DNA of 64,000 nt, taken from contig NC_080723.1 in NCBI RefSeq assembly GCF_019097595.1, positions 8,819,511-8,883,510 on the forward strand, read 5' to 3'. Positions 17,331-29,117 of this stretch are shown here, in pieces. Origin of the DNA: Hemibagrus wyckioides (taxonomy: Eukaryota; Chordata; Actinopteri; Siluriformes; Bagridae). The notes under the pieces were generated by a model that was not told the origin of the DNA, searched no databases, and saw only the letters and a program-made list of their open reading frames with translations. Position 1 is the first letter of the stretch. Each line of letters starts with the position of its first letter. The translations under genes were made by a program, and so were the position numbers.

Positions 17331-19258
17331 ATATCTAATGTGCACAAACACATTAATATCTAATATTCTAATCAGCTAATTGAAATTCCACTGTAGATTT
17401 TTTTGGAGACGCTGTAGCAGAGAGGGTTAATGGTGTCTGCATTTTTTTCTGTGAAAACACTTGTCTAGGAAAAGAAAAGGCTGTGTATTAGGAAACAGAA
17501 ATGTTAGCTTTTGTTTAGTCAGTGAACATCTGTGAGTGTGAGAAAAATTCAGGTCTAATATAATTATCCTGCTGAATACAAGTCAGGAGTTGTCTGGTTT
17601 GACAGATTTCTGTAATCCAGCACATTCTTGGCCTGAGTGGAACTTCCTTTTAGCCCGGTTTGTGAGAGCGGTTTGTTTAGCAACTTCACCCTGCGCTTCA
17701 GTTTTGGCCAACAACCGATTACAAAATGAGAGACTTATTCTAGTTTTCTAGCAGCCCAAAGTAAAAAAAAAAATCAAGTAAATTTGTGTGTATATTATAT
17801 ATATTAATATAATTAAATAATAAAGATTAGATTAGATTAGATTCAACTTTATTGTCATTGCACATAGTTACAAGGCAACGAAATGCAGTTAGCATCTAAC
17901 CAGAAGTGCAAGTTAGCAGTGCAATATGAGCATATATACAGATATATATAAAAAGCTATATATAGATTGGATTTACAAAAAAAAAAAATATATATATATA
18001 TATACACTATATTGCCAAAAGTATTCGCTCACCTGCCTTGACTTGCATATGAACTTAAGTGACATCCCATTCCTAATCCATAGGGTTCAATATGACATCG
18101 GTCCACCATTTGCAGCTATAATAGCTTCAACTCTTCTGGGAAGGCTGTCCACAAGGTTTAGGAGTGTGTTTATGGGAATTTTTAACCATTCTTCCAGAAG
18201 CGCATTTGTGAGGTCACACACTGATGTTGGACGAGAAGGCCTGGCTCTCAGTCTCCGCTCTAATTCATCCCAATGGTGTTCTATCGGGTTGAGGTCAGGA
18301 CTCTGTGCAGGCCAGTCAAGTTCCTCCACACCAGACTCTGTCATCCATGTCTTTATGGACCTTGCTTTGTGCACTGGTGCACAGTCATGATGGAAGAGGA
18401 AGGGGCCAGCTCCAAACTGTTCCCACAAAGTTGGGAGCATGGAATTGTCCAAAATGTCTTGGTATGCTGAAGCATTCAGAGTTCCTTTCACTGGAACTAA
18501 GGGGCCAAGCCCAGCTCCTGAAAAACAACCCCACACCATAATCCCCCCTCCACCAAACTTTACACTTGGCACAGTGCAATCAGACAAGTACCGTTCTCCT
18601 GGCAACCGCCAAACCCAGACTCGTCCATCAGATTGCCAGATGGAGAAGCGCGATTCGTCACTCCAGGGAACGCGTCTCCACTGCTCTAGAGTCCAGTGGC
18701 AGCGTGCTTTACACCACTGCATCCGACGCTTTGCATTGCACTTGGTGATGTATGGCTTGGATGCAGCTGCTCGGCCATGGAAACCCATTCCATGAAGCTC
18801 TCTGCACACTGTTCTTGAGCTAATCTGAAGGCCACATGAAGTTTGGAGGTCTGTAGCAATTGACTCTGCAGAAAATTGGTGACCTCTTTGCACTATGCGC
18901 CTCAGCATCCGCTGACCACGCTCCGTCAGTTTACGTGGCCTACCACTTCGTGGCTGAGTTGCTGTCGTTCCCAAACACTTCCACGTTCTTATAATACAGT
19001 TGACAGTTGACTGTGGAATATTTAGGAGCGAGGAAATTCCACGACTGGATTTCTTGCACAGGTGGCATCCTGTCACAGTTCCACGCTGGAATTCACTGAG
19101 CTCCTGAGAGCGACCCATTCTTTCACAAATGTTTGTAAAAACAGTCTGCATGCCTAGGTGCTTGATTTTATACACCTGTGGCCATGGAAGTGATTGGAAC
19201 ACCCGATTCTGATTATTTGGATGGGTGAGCGAATACTTTTGGCAATATAGTGTATGTG

Positions 19259-19301
<43 letters not shown>

Positions 19302-21648
19302 AATAAATAAATATTCAGTATAAAGTGAGCAAGGATGGATATTGTGCATAGAATACATAAATTTGATTGTTTGTGTGTGTGTCAGACCCAGTGGTGTTCA
19401 CATTAGGAATGTTCCAGAATGTGAGTATTCCTGTGAACGGAAGCGTGGAAGTGAACGTGTCCCGAATCCCAGCTGAAGTGGCCTTCGTCATATTGCAGTT
19501 TCACACTCAGCACCGCAATGCCACCATCTCATACACAAGAGTAAGAGTCTCTCTCTCTTTTTAACTTTCTCGCTCGCTCGCTCACTCACACACACAAACA
19601 CATTAAGTTTACCCAGAAGGGAGCGAGTAATCACTTATGCCAGTGTAAACATTTTTTTGGTTGATTGCTTCTTGTTGTAGTGACACTAGATTACTGTATA
19701 CGAACCTCCATCATGTTTGCTTAATGCAACTCAGAATTTCTGACCTCAGACAACAAAAATCCAAAGAATCCCTCTGAGTTTAGCATGTGACATCCGATCA
19801 ACACGGCTGCTCTCAGCAGGAACAATAAACACAGCAGTAGTCATTTAGGTCAATCTGGTAGACCAGCAGTCGAGAAGAATGAATGTATGTCCAGTGTTCA
19901 TATCATATCATCTTGTGGAATAAATGCCACTGATCTGTTGTATGAATTCTTGTATGAATTTTATAAACGTGTAAAAGAGAGCTACATGAATTATTTATTT
20001 CCTGACTCCTTTGCATTATCTGTTTTGTTTTTTGTATCACAGTTTTATATAAACACTGTTCTTTATTTTTATTGCCCATTTCTGATAGTTTGTGTGTGTT
20101 TGATTCAGGTTCCAGCGTATGGCTTTTCTGTCACCACAGTTGACTCTGGGCTACTGTTTCCTCTCGCGCCAAATCAGCTGACTCTCTCATTCTTCCTGCT
20201 GTCTCCTAGCGGTGACTCGGTTACCGGAATAGGAGTTATACTGCCCTACTCACGCACTGGTACATCAGCTCATTCTCTGTCTGTGTGTGTGTGTGTGAAT
20301 GTTCATTTCACATCCAAGTTGGAAATATCAAGGGGGGTGAATACTTATGCAAGCAATTGCCAGTGATTTGATTTGTATCAGTCACATCTGTAATGTTGGT
20401 TCTTCAAAACCATAACATTCTAATTAAACATGATGAGGAAGCTACCTCATTCACCTCATGATCTTATTTATCGACAATATGGTTTGAAAGAAGTGTATAT
20501 CTGGAAGCTGCACAGAATTTTTCAAGAGCGAGTGAGTGCGTCTCATCATGATGATGATGATGATGATGATGATGCCGATTTGTAGAACATAGATGAGTAG
20601 CCATTGTTAATCATTTGAATTCTCTCAGACTTGCAGAAAAGAAAATTCATATTCGCTTTTCACTGAGTGGTTGTTTTGTGCTGTGTTCAGATCCTGTCCC
20701 TGGGGCATGCAATCTGGAGTTCCCACTGGAGAACGATCCAAACATCTACGTGCTGTATAACCTTTACGAGACTATCATTCGCTTCGCCCCCGCTAACATC
20801 GGATATGCGAGGTATTAATCCTGGCTTCTCTTCTCATCTTTTTGAGTTGAGATTTTCTTAAAATTTTATTTAAGCCATTTTCATAGAATGGAATAAAATG
20901 TTATTATTATTATTTTTTTTTTTTTTTTTTTTTTTATTATTAAAATTTTGGAATAAAATCCCTCCAGAATTATATGGGGTCTGTTTGTTGCGTAATTTGC
21001 AAATTAATAACAGAAAAATAAAAGACGATTCAAAGTATGAAATGAGATCCATAAATAAATAAAAAGAGCAGATTATATCCTTGGCCTAACCTCAATAGAA
21101 AAAAAAAAATTAAAAACCAAATTAAAAGGCAATAAAAAGAAAAGAAATTGATATAAACTCCTAGTAAGGAACTCAAGCACAAATGTACAGAGGACTGAGA
21201 GTGCTCAGAAATATAAAGAATGGATTATATAAGAAGCCTGGAAAAATACAAAACACAACTTTGAGCAGTGAGTCGACATGAGGAAATGCACAAATGAAAT
21301 GTGGGTTGTTCCACAAATTCCCCAATCAGATACTTCAATTCAATTCAATTCAAGAAGCTTTATTGTCATTTCAACCACATATAGCTGACGCAGTACATAG
21401 TGAAATGAAACAATGTTTCTCCAGGGCCTGGTGCTACATAAACCTACAACATAAAGATCAAACGCAAAAAACAACACGGAGCTAGGACCGAAAGTTCGTC
21501 CAAACCACATAAAGTGTAAAGTGTGCAACTAGGTGCAAACAAAGCAACGACAAAACACCGGACACTTAGCGCCGATTCCACAAATAAACAACCGGCTGAG
21601 TGAGGTTGTGTGTTTCAAGAAAAAAAAAAAAATAAAAAAAAATAAAAA

Positions 21649-21735
<87 letters not shown>

Positions 21736-24700
21736 AATTTGTGAAATTTGAAATTCTTTGAAATGAAATTCTTATATATATATATAAGAATTTGTGATGC
21801 AAATTCTTGCCTGTGAATTATTAAACAGATCTTTATTATCTCCTTTTATTGCTTTGTGGCTCTTTGTTTTAAATTTCTGAATCACTGTTTATTTGTAGAT
21901 CATATTTTATTGTTATGTAACTAAATACAATTTTAAGCATCAAATATACCTTCAGGAATTACAGAAGTAACATTACAAAACATTCTAAATTACACTGTAA
22001 TTTAGAATTACAGTGAATATAAATATAAAATATAAAGAGTGAACAAACTGTGTACACAAAAACAAGCACAGCTCGCGTAGTTTGAGATGAAGGCATGAAG
22101 AGCTGCTGGAGGTGTCACTTTACACCTACACGGTGAATCCGCCGCCTCGTGCCATGTGGTGTTCAGCTGCTGTGTCTCTGTACATATCTCTTTTTTTTTC
22201 ACCCGATCTGATCACTTCCTGTTTGTCCTCTTTTCTTCTCTCCTTTTTCTTTGTTCTTTTCTGCTCTGGAACCAGAGGAGACTCTCCCCCAGCGTGTGAT
22301 GTGGAAACAGACCCGAACACTCGCTGGCGTTTACAGTATGACGTGTACCAATACTTCCTTCCTGAAAACGACCTATCAGAGCAAAGTCTGATTAGTGGCA
22401 TGGAGATGGTTGCCACGGTTCCAGGCATGGTGGAAAATGGTAGAAAGGTCAGGAGTAAAGAAGCACAATCGCTTCAATCACACACCTTATAAACACTGTT
22501 ATTACATTATTACTGTAATATTTTTGCACATGGTTATTTATTAATGCAAAAGTCACTATTTTACACGTGAGAATGTAACGTGAATGAACAGATTTTTATG
22601 CTGAAGTTGCATAGTGTGAATAGAATTACAAATTTAAATTAAGACTAAGCTCATTGACATTTACATATAATGTCAAAGTTTAAAAAAATAAATTCATTTA
22701 GTTCTTATAAATTTAGTTCTTTTTTTTTTCTTTTACTCAGAGGCCAAAAAACTGGAGTTTGTTTCTGTTTTTGTTGTGTTCATGTTGATCACTGAATGTC
22801 TTTGTCATGTTCCAATCCACAGTGGTGGTTAATATGAAGCTCATATGAAAGTAGACACTCAGGACTTTTAAAATTTGTAGTGTTTCATACATATTACCTT
22901 TTTTCCCCCTAGAATACTAGGGGCAAAATATTCATAGAAATGTGGGGGGGGGGAATTTCCATTTTTTTCACACAAATGGATCTTCAAAGTAAATGATGAT
23001 ATCAAACCCATTACTTCTCTTTGAGATGCTCCAAGTGCTTGTTCATAAGCAGCTAAAATTTGATCTTCAACCAGTAAAATTCTGTGTAAGGTTATCCAAC
23101 AGAAGGAAGAACACATGTCTAAAACACACTGAAAGTCCTGACTCATTTTAGATCAGACTCACAGCCAGAACATCATTCGTTTACACTGACTGAAAACGTC
23201 TGTTTCCTGTTCCCACAGTGAAACAAAACAGCAAATAAAAAGTGATAAACTGAGAACCTTAATTATTTCCAGCTCAACTACAGAACACTATAAAGCCCCC
23301 AAAACTGTTCTTATATAATATCCAAGCATTTTTTTAAATTTATCTTTTAGTCTGGTTATAAAATTAAACTATATTACATTTAACTTAATTTTTGCTCCTG
23401 TCCCAGTGTTAATAAAGTAGAACCGAAGACGTGATTGATTTATTTATTTATTTTTTAATCTGATTTTTTTTTAATTAATGCATTTTTGTTTGTAAGTGAG
23501 TTCACATTGTCAATTTTCTCCTGCTTTTCTGTTTCTTGAATCTCCTTGTGTCCCAGCTGATGACGCTATCCTCTCAAGATAAAACTCTGGTGTCCTTTAA
23601 CTCCATCCCGGGACAGGGAGTAATCTACGGCATCGTGGTGAGAGACCCGGTCTACAACAGCTCCGCTTCATACGTACCCGTGCACACCTACGCCTGCAGC
23701 TTCACCTCTACTTTAGACGGATGCACCATGCTAGGTGATTAATCAGCTTGCACTGATTTACTAGTCCAATGGGAAACCATATTTTGTTCAACCGAAACGT
23801 TTCACTGGCCGGAATGTTTCAGTCAAAGACGTCCCTGTCCTTCGGGTTTCCAAGTCAAGCTGTTAAATGTAAAAAAGAGGTCACTTACGGCAATGTTAAA
23901 TCTAATACGGTGAAGTCTTGCTTTAAAGTCGTCGTGATTGTTGTCATGAGCGGAATGTTTAAAGCAAGACTTCATTGTGTTGTACATCACTGTAAGGAAA
24001 AACCCAAAGGTAGAGGAAAGTTTCACGCTGGTAATATAGAAGCAGGGTGAGCGCCGCTTTTGAAGTGTGAACCCCACAGTGTGAAACGATGTTGTGTTAG
24101 CATGTAACATCTCGATGCTTAGCAACAGAAACACAATCATAACCCGAACAGCGCTTCAGCTTCATATCACCTGCTTTGTACGTCACAGAAACCCTGTGTG
24201 TTGTGGAAACAGTAGTTGCAGCACTTGAGGGGGGAAAAGTTAATATCTGATTTTTTTTTGCTTTTGCATATTTTCACATGGTCCAATAGGTTTTGCATGG
24301 CAGCATTTTTTCTCACCGATTCTTATCAGTCATTTCTGTACTGTTGGTTGTTCAAAACCAGTACTAAATGTGGTGCTTTCTACATTCTTAGTAAATATAT
24401 TTGAGGGAATTACAAGGCAAGAAAAGGGTGACTAATGGGGTAAATGATTATGAACAGCTGGGATTAATTCTTAACCCCGGGGTGAAGTATGAGCAGTGTG
24501 AAACCTCAAACAAGAGAATGCAGGATCCTGTATACTCTGAGTTTACCGTCACTCAGGAAACTACTTCACGTGTGAAAAACCCTGAACTGTAATGGAATAA
24601 CACAGAAGTTTGCTAGATTGCTTAACGGAGTTAGATAAATGGGAAATTTGTCCATTTTTTTTGCTGAATTCCAACAACAGGGCAGCAGGTCTAGATAGTG

Positions 24701-27700
24701 TAGAAGACGTCTGGTTCATATGAACGAACAACAAAATCCGTCTATCTAATAGTCATTTGTATAGTAAGGGAATGAGCTGCTCTCATGACCCCATTTGTAA
24801 ATCAAGCAGCCTCACATTAGACTCCGACCCCTAGCGAACTCCTAACTGTCTAAAACCTTTTACCCTAAACTGGCTTTATCATCTGTGTGTTTTCTTTTCT
24901 AAAGTTTTTTTTTTTCCTCTTCCTTTAGGGAGAACTTCCACCAAAGTTTTTTTCACCATTACAGGACTGGCAGGACTTTTCGTCTGTTTCTTAGGGCATC
25001 GTTTTTTTAAATGTGGTAAGTCCTTGTCCTAAATCAATTGCTTAATCTTTGGGCTGGAAAAACGTTTCTGAAAAAGCATATAAATGAAACTGTAGACTGT
25101 TTATTTTTTAAGTCTTTCCCTTGTATTTCTTTTGTTATTAATGGTGTGGGAACAGCCCTCTGTCATGCATCACATTTATCATGTTTGAGATTGATTCAAG
25201 CTGGTACAATCTGGTTTGTGGGTCATTATATGCCGCGACAGCTGTAATCATGCTTCCAGCACGTGTTCAGAAATCACATTGTTTTGCACGAGTTAATGCT
25301 AATACACTTGACCTAGAATGCTTTGTGCTCTTTGATCTCAATTCATTGCTCTAATTTCCACCTCCATCTTTTCCACAGAGCTCTTCTGTTTGGGCTTTGG
25401 CTTTGGAGCGTTCTGCTTCTTTGTGCTGATCACGAGAACCACCATGCTGGATTATGACAGTAAGTTCATATAAAAGATGAAGCAGTACAACGAGGTTGGA
25501 AAATGAACCAGACAGCCAGATTAGTCCAACTGACCTGACGTACATCTCGAGTTTGAACTCCGTTGTCCTTGTATTTAACCTGAAATCATGATTCCAGTTT
25601 CTCATACGAGGTTTTCAGATTGCAAATATCATTTTAAAACCAGTTAGACCACTAGTTCAAATTATTTTTAGAAAACAAACTGGTTATGCAAACTGGTAAT
25701 GTTTGTTTTGACTGAGGAAGTGGAATGAGCATGGCTTCAATCATGAGAGGGAGAGCGAGAGAGCAGCCAAGTAGTTGAGTACTCCTAAACTTTGATAAAC
25801 GAAACCAGTTGATGATTATATTAAGCCTCAGTGATCCAAGAGGAAGGATTGCTTCTTCAAATGAAATTGTGGCTGCGCATAAAAACAAACAAAACCCACT
25901 GAAGTGAAGTGAGAAATGAAGACTGAAACATTTCAGGTTCTATATTTGTAGTATGTGTGTGCTGTTGTTGATGTCTTCTCCAGCTGAGTCATAACCGAGT
26001 TATACTCGGTTCAGGCGCAGGAGGGCAGATTAGTGGAGATTGCTGATGGGTCCAGTCCTGCTGGTTTGCTCTCCTGTTGTTTAGAAACTCGGGAGAATTG
26101 ATTGTATACAGTAAAGTACAAAAGTATTGAAATGGCAAGGCTCTGACTGCAATGGTGGACGACTAAAGGTCATTTAGTGTAGGGTGCACTTGATGATGTA
26201 CGGCATACCTTTGATTTTATATACTCAGAGATGTAATTCAAATGGAGTTTAGTGTACCCTTGATGGTGTATGGCGTACCCTTGATGGTGTATGGCGTACC
26301 CTCGATGGTGTATGGCGTACCCTCGATGGTGTATGGCGTACCCTCAATGGTGTATACCATACCCTTGATAGTATATGACATACCCATGATGGTATATGCC
26401 ATACCCTTGAGGGTGTACGGTGTACCCTTGATGGTGTATGGTGTACCCTTGATGGAGTTTGATGTATTTAAAATTTACTTCATAAAGAAATGTACCCTGA
26501 AAGGAAAAACAGCCAACAATTCATGTTTTAGAAATCATTATGTCATAGAGTCATTATGTATACCTAGGAAGTTATTAGATTCCCTCAGCCTACCTGATCA
26601 ATATTTTAAATGAGTTCTTTAGATCACCTGAATGAAAATGCCTCATAGTTTTCCTGATATAAAGATATGTAATGTGATGAGCAGATTTGTTTTCATATGA
26701 ATTTATGTATATAAAACATCTAGCTGGAGTGGTACATATTGACAGCTCTGTAGAAAGTCATGTTGTTTCCTTTGTCTGTTCCTGCAGTCCGACTGGCTTT
26801 GACTGCTCTGATAGGCGTTGTAGGGGGCGTGGGCCTGGCGATGACGTGGTGGCGGTTCGGCTCGGTGATGGCCTGTGTTGTCTTCTCTGGCCTCACTTTC
26901 AGCTTTCTCCTCTCATCCATTATCTTTTTCACACCACTGGGTAAGAAGACAAAACAAAATTTACAGTTAATTGATGACACAATTTTCTGCTCTGGATGAC
27001 ACCTGAATGCTATGCCAATGTCCTTCATACTTTTTTTTTCTCTCCCCAGGTGACCTCTCTGTGTTTCATAATGATGCTGTGTTCTGGGTGACGTTCGTCT
27101 GCATGATGCTGGTCCTGCCTCTGTTCTTCATCAGATGGCCAAGAGTGGTAATGTTCAACATCCCAAATCACTTTTAATTTTATTGGAAAAAATAATAATA
27201 ATAATATCACATACATTTACATTTATTGATTATAAATTTTTTGTATGTTAATTTATTCAAATTTTTAAAAAATAAAATCAATAAAAATGGACATGCAACA
27301 ACACAGTAGGGAACAATTAAAATGCAATTAGTAACCATTTTAAAAAAGCATTTATATGTGAAAGATAAAGGTATCTATCTAACATTACGAAAGGTCTGAG
27401 CAGGTAGAAATATCTTTTTTCATCTGCATATACAAATTCCTAAAAGACACAACAAACTGAATATATGAGTATTAAACCTTCTTAGACATTTTTATTCATT
27501 TGTTTTCTATTGTGATCTGCCAATAGAATAAGAACATTTAAAGCTTGAAATTAGTAAATTTATCAAGATATAGATATCTTCTATTTGGTTTATTGTAATG
27601 ATCTAATACAAAAATATACACCAGTGTGTTCTGTTCACTCGATGTCCTTTGATGGTGTGTAATTTAATGTTTTTTTTAATCTACATTTTAAAATAGAAAG

Positions 27701-28420
27701 CATTTCTAACAATTAAGTCCTCAAATGTTCTTGGAAGAAAAAAAGCAGCTTATTTGCTTTTACTGTAGTGTATGAGCTGAATGAAGTGTGTGTGTGTTTT
27801 AGGGTAATATATTGACCTGCGGGGTGGTGGGAGCGTACATGGTAGTGCTGGCTGTGAACGCTTATACCTACACCAGCCTGTCCTACATCACACTGGACAT
27901 CCTCAAACGCTTACTCAACGAAGACTTCAGCAGAACTTTCATATCCGTCCCTCTGCAGCAGATCGGTGAGACGATTTATACACCACACCTCACGCTGGCT
28001 CTCACAGCTCCCTTTTTACAACAGTACCAACAAATGAGTTCTGTTAAAACAGACATGTTTAAGTGTAGTGTAAAGTTGAAAGATTTATAAAATCCTTTTC
28101 TGTGTGAATGGTGACAGCAAGGGTTTATTGTAAACATTGCGATTTCCTCATTCCCACTCTGTTTAGACTTCATCCTGATAAGTGTGTGGGTGATTCTGGC
28201 GGTGTGGGGCATCGCGCTACAACTGTACAGAGAGCGCTCTCGACCGTTCTTTCCGCCGAGCCCGTACGTTCTGTGGTGCCAGGAACGTGAGCGGCGCAAG
28301 ACCAACGTATTAGACCCGAGCCACCACATGCCGTCTCTGCCCGCCCGCCTGCTCGCCCGATTACGCCAGCTCACTCGCCACCAAGAGCCTGCTGGGGAGC
28401 GCACACCACTACTCCTCTGA
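13832..28420 (+). CDS. tm7sf3: Transmembrane 7 superfamily member 3
   Basis: Complete gene, 12 coding exons, 562 aa (human 570): 13832-13907, 19386-19540, 20109-20259, 20691-20811, 22276-22447, 23557-23734, 24929-25015, 25379-25459, 26788-26940, 27050-27147, 27803-27965, 28167-28420; all phases agree. Residues 1-22 form a signal peptide ([18 protein letters not shown] core). A large luminal or extracellular region with several N-glycosylation sequons (NVS, NGS, NATIS) and paired cysteines runs to about residue 288; it includes [18 protein letters not shown], almost identical to human. Seven hydrophobic segments follow, encoded by exons 7-12. The tail ends GERTPLLL, which contains an acidic dileucine sorting signal (ExxxLL). 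Human TM7SF3 has been linked to cell stress and survival; the mechanism is not certain. It is divergent from MED21 and convergent with FGFR1OP2, as in human 12p11. Intron 1 carries an intact Tc1. Confidence 0.96.
14800..14995 (-). mobile_element. Tc1 relic fragment
   Basis: Antisense transposase landmarks TTGAGATGCTTTTTCTGCTCA and, downstream, CCTGTCAGCTCAGACC and TTAACTCTAGAGAC follow the order of the fish Tc1 family that also left debris at 3805 and 56090. Highly decayed. TM7SF3 intron 1. Confidence 0.45.
15017..15150. repeat. 37-bp minisatellite, about 3.6 copies
   Basis: Units start with GGCGTA(T/C)CACTAGCAGTG at 15017, 15054, 15091 and 15128, a strict 37-base period with few substitutions. 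TM7SF3 intron 1. Confidence 0.9.
17236..17333. repeat. Compound (AC)n, (TG)n and (TA)n microsatellite
   Basis: Alternating purine-pyrimidine runs: AC 17236-17264, TG 17281-17291, TA 17301-17314, TG 17315-17328. They form an imperfect inverted arrangement. TM7SF3 intron 1. Confidence 0.9.
17823..17930. repeat. Interspersed repeat (CAACTTTATTGTCATTGCACA family)
   Basis: Starts with a short (ATTAG)n run, then TTCAACTTTATTGTCATTGC and GTTACAAGGCAACGAAATGCAG, a tail seen widely in fish genomes. It lies just left of the intact Tc1. Confidence 0.55.
18005..18033 (+). repeat. Tc1 left terminal inverted repeat
   Basis: 29 bases, exactly complementary to the right repeat at 19224-19252, beginning CACTATATTGCC. 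Confidence 0.95.
18087..19118 (-). CDS. Tc1-like transposase, apparently intact
   Basis: 343 aa, the usual length for the family. The start is [13 protein letters not shown], where homologues begin; an upstream open stretch to 19358 crosses the terminal repeat into (AT)n DNA and is not coding. An N-terminal paired-like helix-turn-helix covers residues 1-110 with a GRPRKL AT-hook-like link at 59-64. The DDE catalytic domain has D154 (PWSDESRFS), a glycine box GGGGIMVWG (189-197), D245 (HHDCAPVHK) and E280 ([13 protein letters not shown]). The last two are 34 residues apart, the DD34E signature of Tc1. The enzyme cuts and pastes the element at TA sites in the nucleus. Whether it is expressed or active cannot be seen. 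Confidence 0.95.
   Translation of the reverse strand: MGRSQELSEFQRGTVTGCHLCKKSSRGISSLLNIPQSTVNCIIRTWKCLGTTATQPRSGRPRKLTERGQRMLRRIVQRGHQFSAESIATDLQTSCGLQISSRTVCRELHGMGFHGRAAASKPYITKCNAKRRMQWCKARCHWTLEQWRRVPWSDESRFSIWQSDGRVWVWRLPGERYLSDCTVPSVKFGGGGIMVWGCFSGAGLGPLVPVKGTLNASAYQDILDNSMLPTLWEQFGAGPFLFHHDCAPVHKARSIKTWMTESGVEELDWPAQSPDLNPIEHHWDELERRLRARPSRPTSVCDLTNALLEEWLKIPINTLLNLVDSLPRRVEAIIAANGGPMSY
19224..19252 (-). repeat. Tc1 right terminal inverted repeat
   Basis: 29 bases, perfect inverse of 18005-18033, followed by the TA duplication and a (TA)n run at 19261-19297. Confidence 0.95.
20880..20945. repeat. (ATT)n / poly-T tract
   Basis: TTATTATTATT followed by about 22 T residues, 70 bases after TM7SF3 exon 4. 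Confidence 0.9.
21347..21560. repeat. Interspersed repeat (AAGCTTTATTGTCA family)
   Basis: CAATTCAAGAAGCTTTATTG and TTTCAACCACATATAGCTG are shared with 4146-4230; the remainder (AACAACACGGAGCTAGGACC) resembles a LINE 3' end in composition. TM7SF3 intron 4. Confidence 0.6.
21618..21800. repeat. A-rich tract, (AT)n microsatellite and AAGAATTT inverted repeats
   Basis: An A-rich run (21618-21650), about 40 AT repeats (21653-21733) and then repeated AAGAATTTGTGA words either side of a second short (TA)n at 21774-21785. Confidence 0.9.
23911..23974. repeat. Perfect 17-bp stem hairpin in TM7SF3 intron 6
   Basis: TGAAGTCTTGCTTTAAA (23911-23927) is exactly complementary to TTTAAAGCAAGACTTCA (23958-23974), with a 30-base loop. 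No coding sense is apparent; could be the core of a foldback element. Confidence 0.8.
26256..26465. repeat. 21-bp minisatellite, 10 copies
   Basis: Ten consecutive 21-base units like ACCCTTGATGGTGTATGGCG(T), with decayed units at 26185-26230 before them. Because 21 is a multiple of three the array stays open and reads as VPLMVYG repeats, but it lies in TM7SF3 intron 8 with no splice support. Confidence 0.95.
27180..27802 (+). other. TM7SF3 intron 10, AT-rich with nothing recognised
   Basis: An AT-rich 655-bp intron with a short (AAT)n near 27190. I see no repeat family or gene in it. Confidence 0.5.
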
Positions 28421-28943
28421 CCTCTGACCAGCGTAACGGTCAGACCCGCTGCCATCATCCACAGTGAGAGGTGACTTACTGAAGGATACAGACTCAGGGC
28501 CCACTGTATGTGACTCATACACTGTTCAGCTAGTGACAACAGTATGATTTTGGTGAACGGCTCTTGAATGTAGATGATATCGATCATAGATGCGGTGTTA
28601 AATTATTAAATCCAAACTTAGAACCTGATAAACGCAAAGTCCTAGACGAAGGTCTTCAGTCGTGTCGGCGAACTGATATGAGAGTTTTAAAAATATAAAT
28701 TAGAGCTGAAATATAAAGTAGAACTATTTTTTTAAAAAGCTGTTTATTTTCATGATTCCTCCAAAGACCTTCGTGTGATGATGAAATTGAGCAATTTTTA
28801 AACTTTGTTTACATTACAAGTCCAAGTGTAAAATTATTAAATATTTTAAAGCTTTTTTCTACCAAGTCTGAGACTAAAAGCCAACTATGAGAAGATGACG
28901 GAGGGGACCAACTCTTTATTTTACGTACTGTGCTCAGAGATAT

Positions 28944-29117
28944 GAACACTGAGAGTCTGTCAGGAGAAGCCTGAACACTGAGAGTCTGTCAGGAGAAGCC
29001 TGAACACTGAGACTCTGTCAGGAGAAGCCTGAACACTGAGACTCTGTCAGGAGAAGCCTGAACACTGAGAGGCTGTCAGGAGAAGCCTGAACACTGAGAG
29101 GCTGTCAGGAGAAGCCT
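28944..29117. repeat. 29-bp minisatellite, 6 copies, in TM7SF3 3' UTR
   Basis: Units of GAACACTGAGAGTCTGTCAG plus GAGAAGCCT start at 28944, 28973, 29002, 29031, 29060 and 29089. Copies differ by one or two bases (AGAGTC, AGACTC, AGAGGC). It is about 520 bases after the stop codon, before the polyadenylation signal, so it should be transcribed into mRNA. Confidence 0.95.

Larger units (their letters stand above)
18005..19252 (-). mobile_element. Intact Tc1-like DNA transposon, 1,248 bp
   Basis: The two ends are perfect 29-bp inverted repeats, 18005-18033 and 19224-19252, each starting CACTATATTGCCAAAAGTAT from the outside. TA dinucleotides at 18003-18004 and 19253-19254 are the expected Tc1 target-site duplication, set in an (AT)n tract. 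The single gene inside is fully open on the minus strand, opposite to TM7SF3, whose intron 1 hosts it. An unbroken frame and perfect ends suggest recent insertion. Short terminal repeats (not the ~200-bp IR/DR type) place it with short-TIR fish Tc1 families. Confidence 0.95.

Noticed and set aside
17926..18390. 154-residue + strand ORF
   Set aside because: It runs from (AT)n DNA into the antisense of the transposase C-terminus and has no homology as a protein.
18385..18795. Several ORFs on both strands
   Set aside because: They are shadows of the minus-strand Tc1 transposase in other frames.
22126..22428. 100-residue minus-strand ORF
   Set aside because: Antisense of TM7SF3 exon 5 and its flank; the sense exon matches human protein closely.
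26242..26613. 123-residue + strand ORF with VPLMVYG repeats
   Set aside because: It is a by-product of the 21-bp minisatellite in a TM7SF3 intron; no splice sites or homology support it.
27976..28587. 203-residue minus-strand ORF
   Set aside because: Mostly antisense to the last TM7SF3 exon and its 3' UTR; no recognised protein domain.
28944..29117. CRISPR-like regular array
   Set aside because: Repeats are head-to-tail with no unique spacers; this is a minisatellite in a vertebrate 3' UTR. The same holds for 15017-15150.
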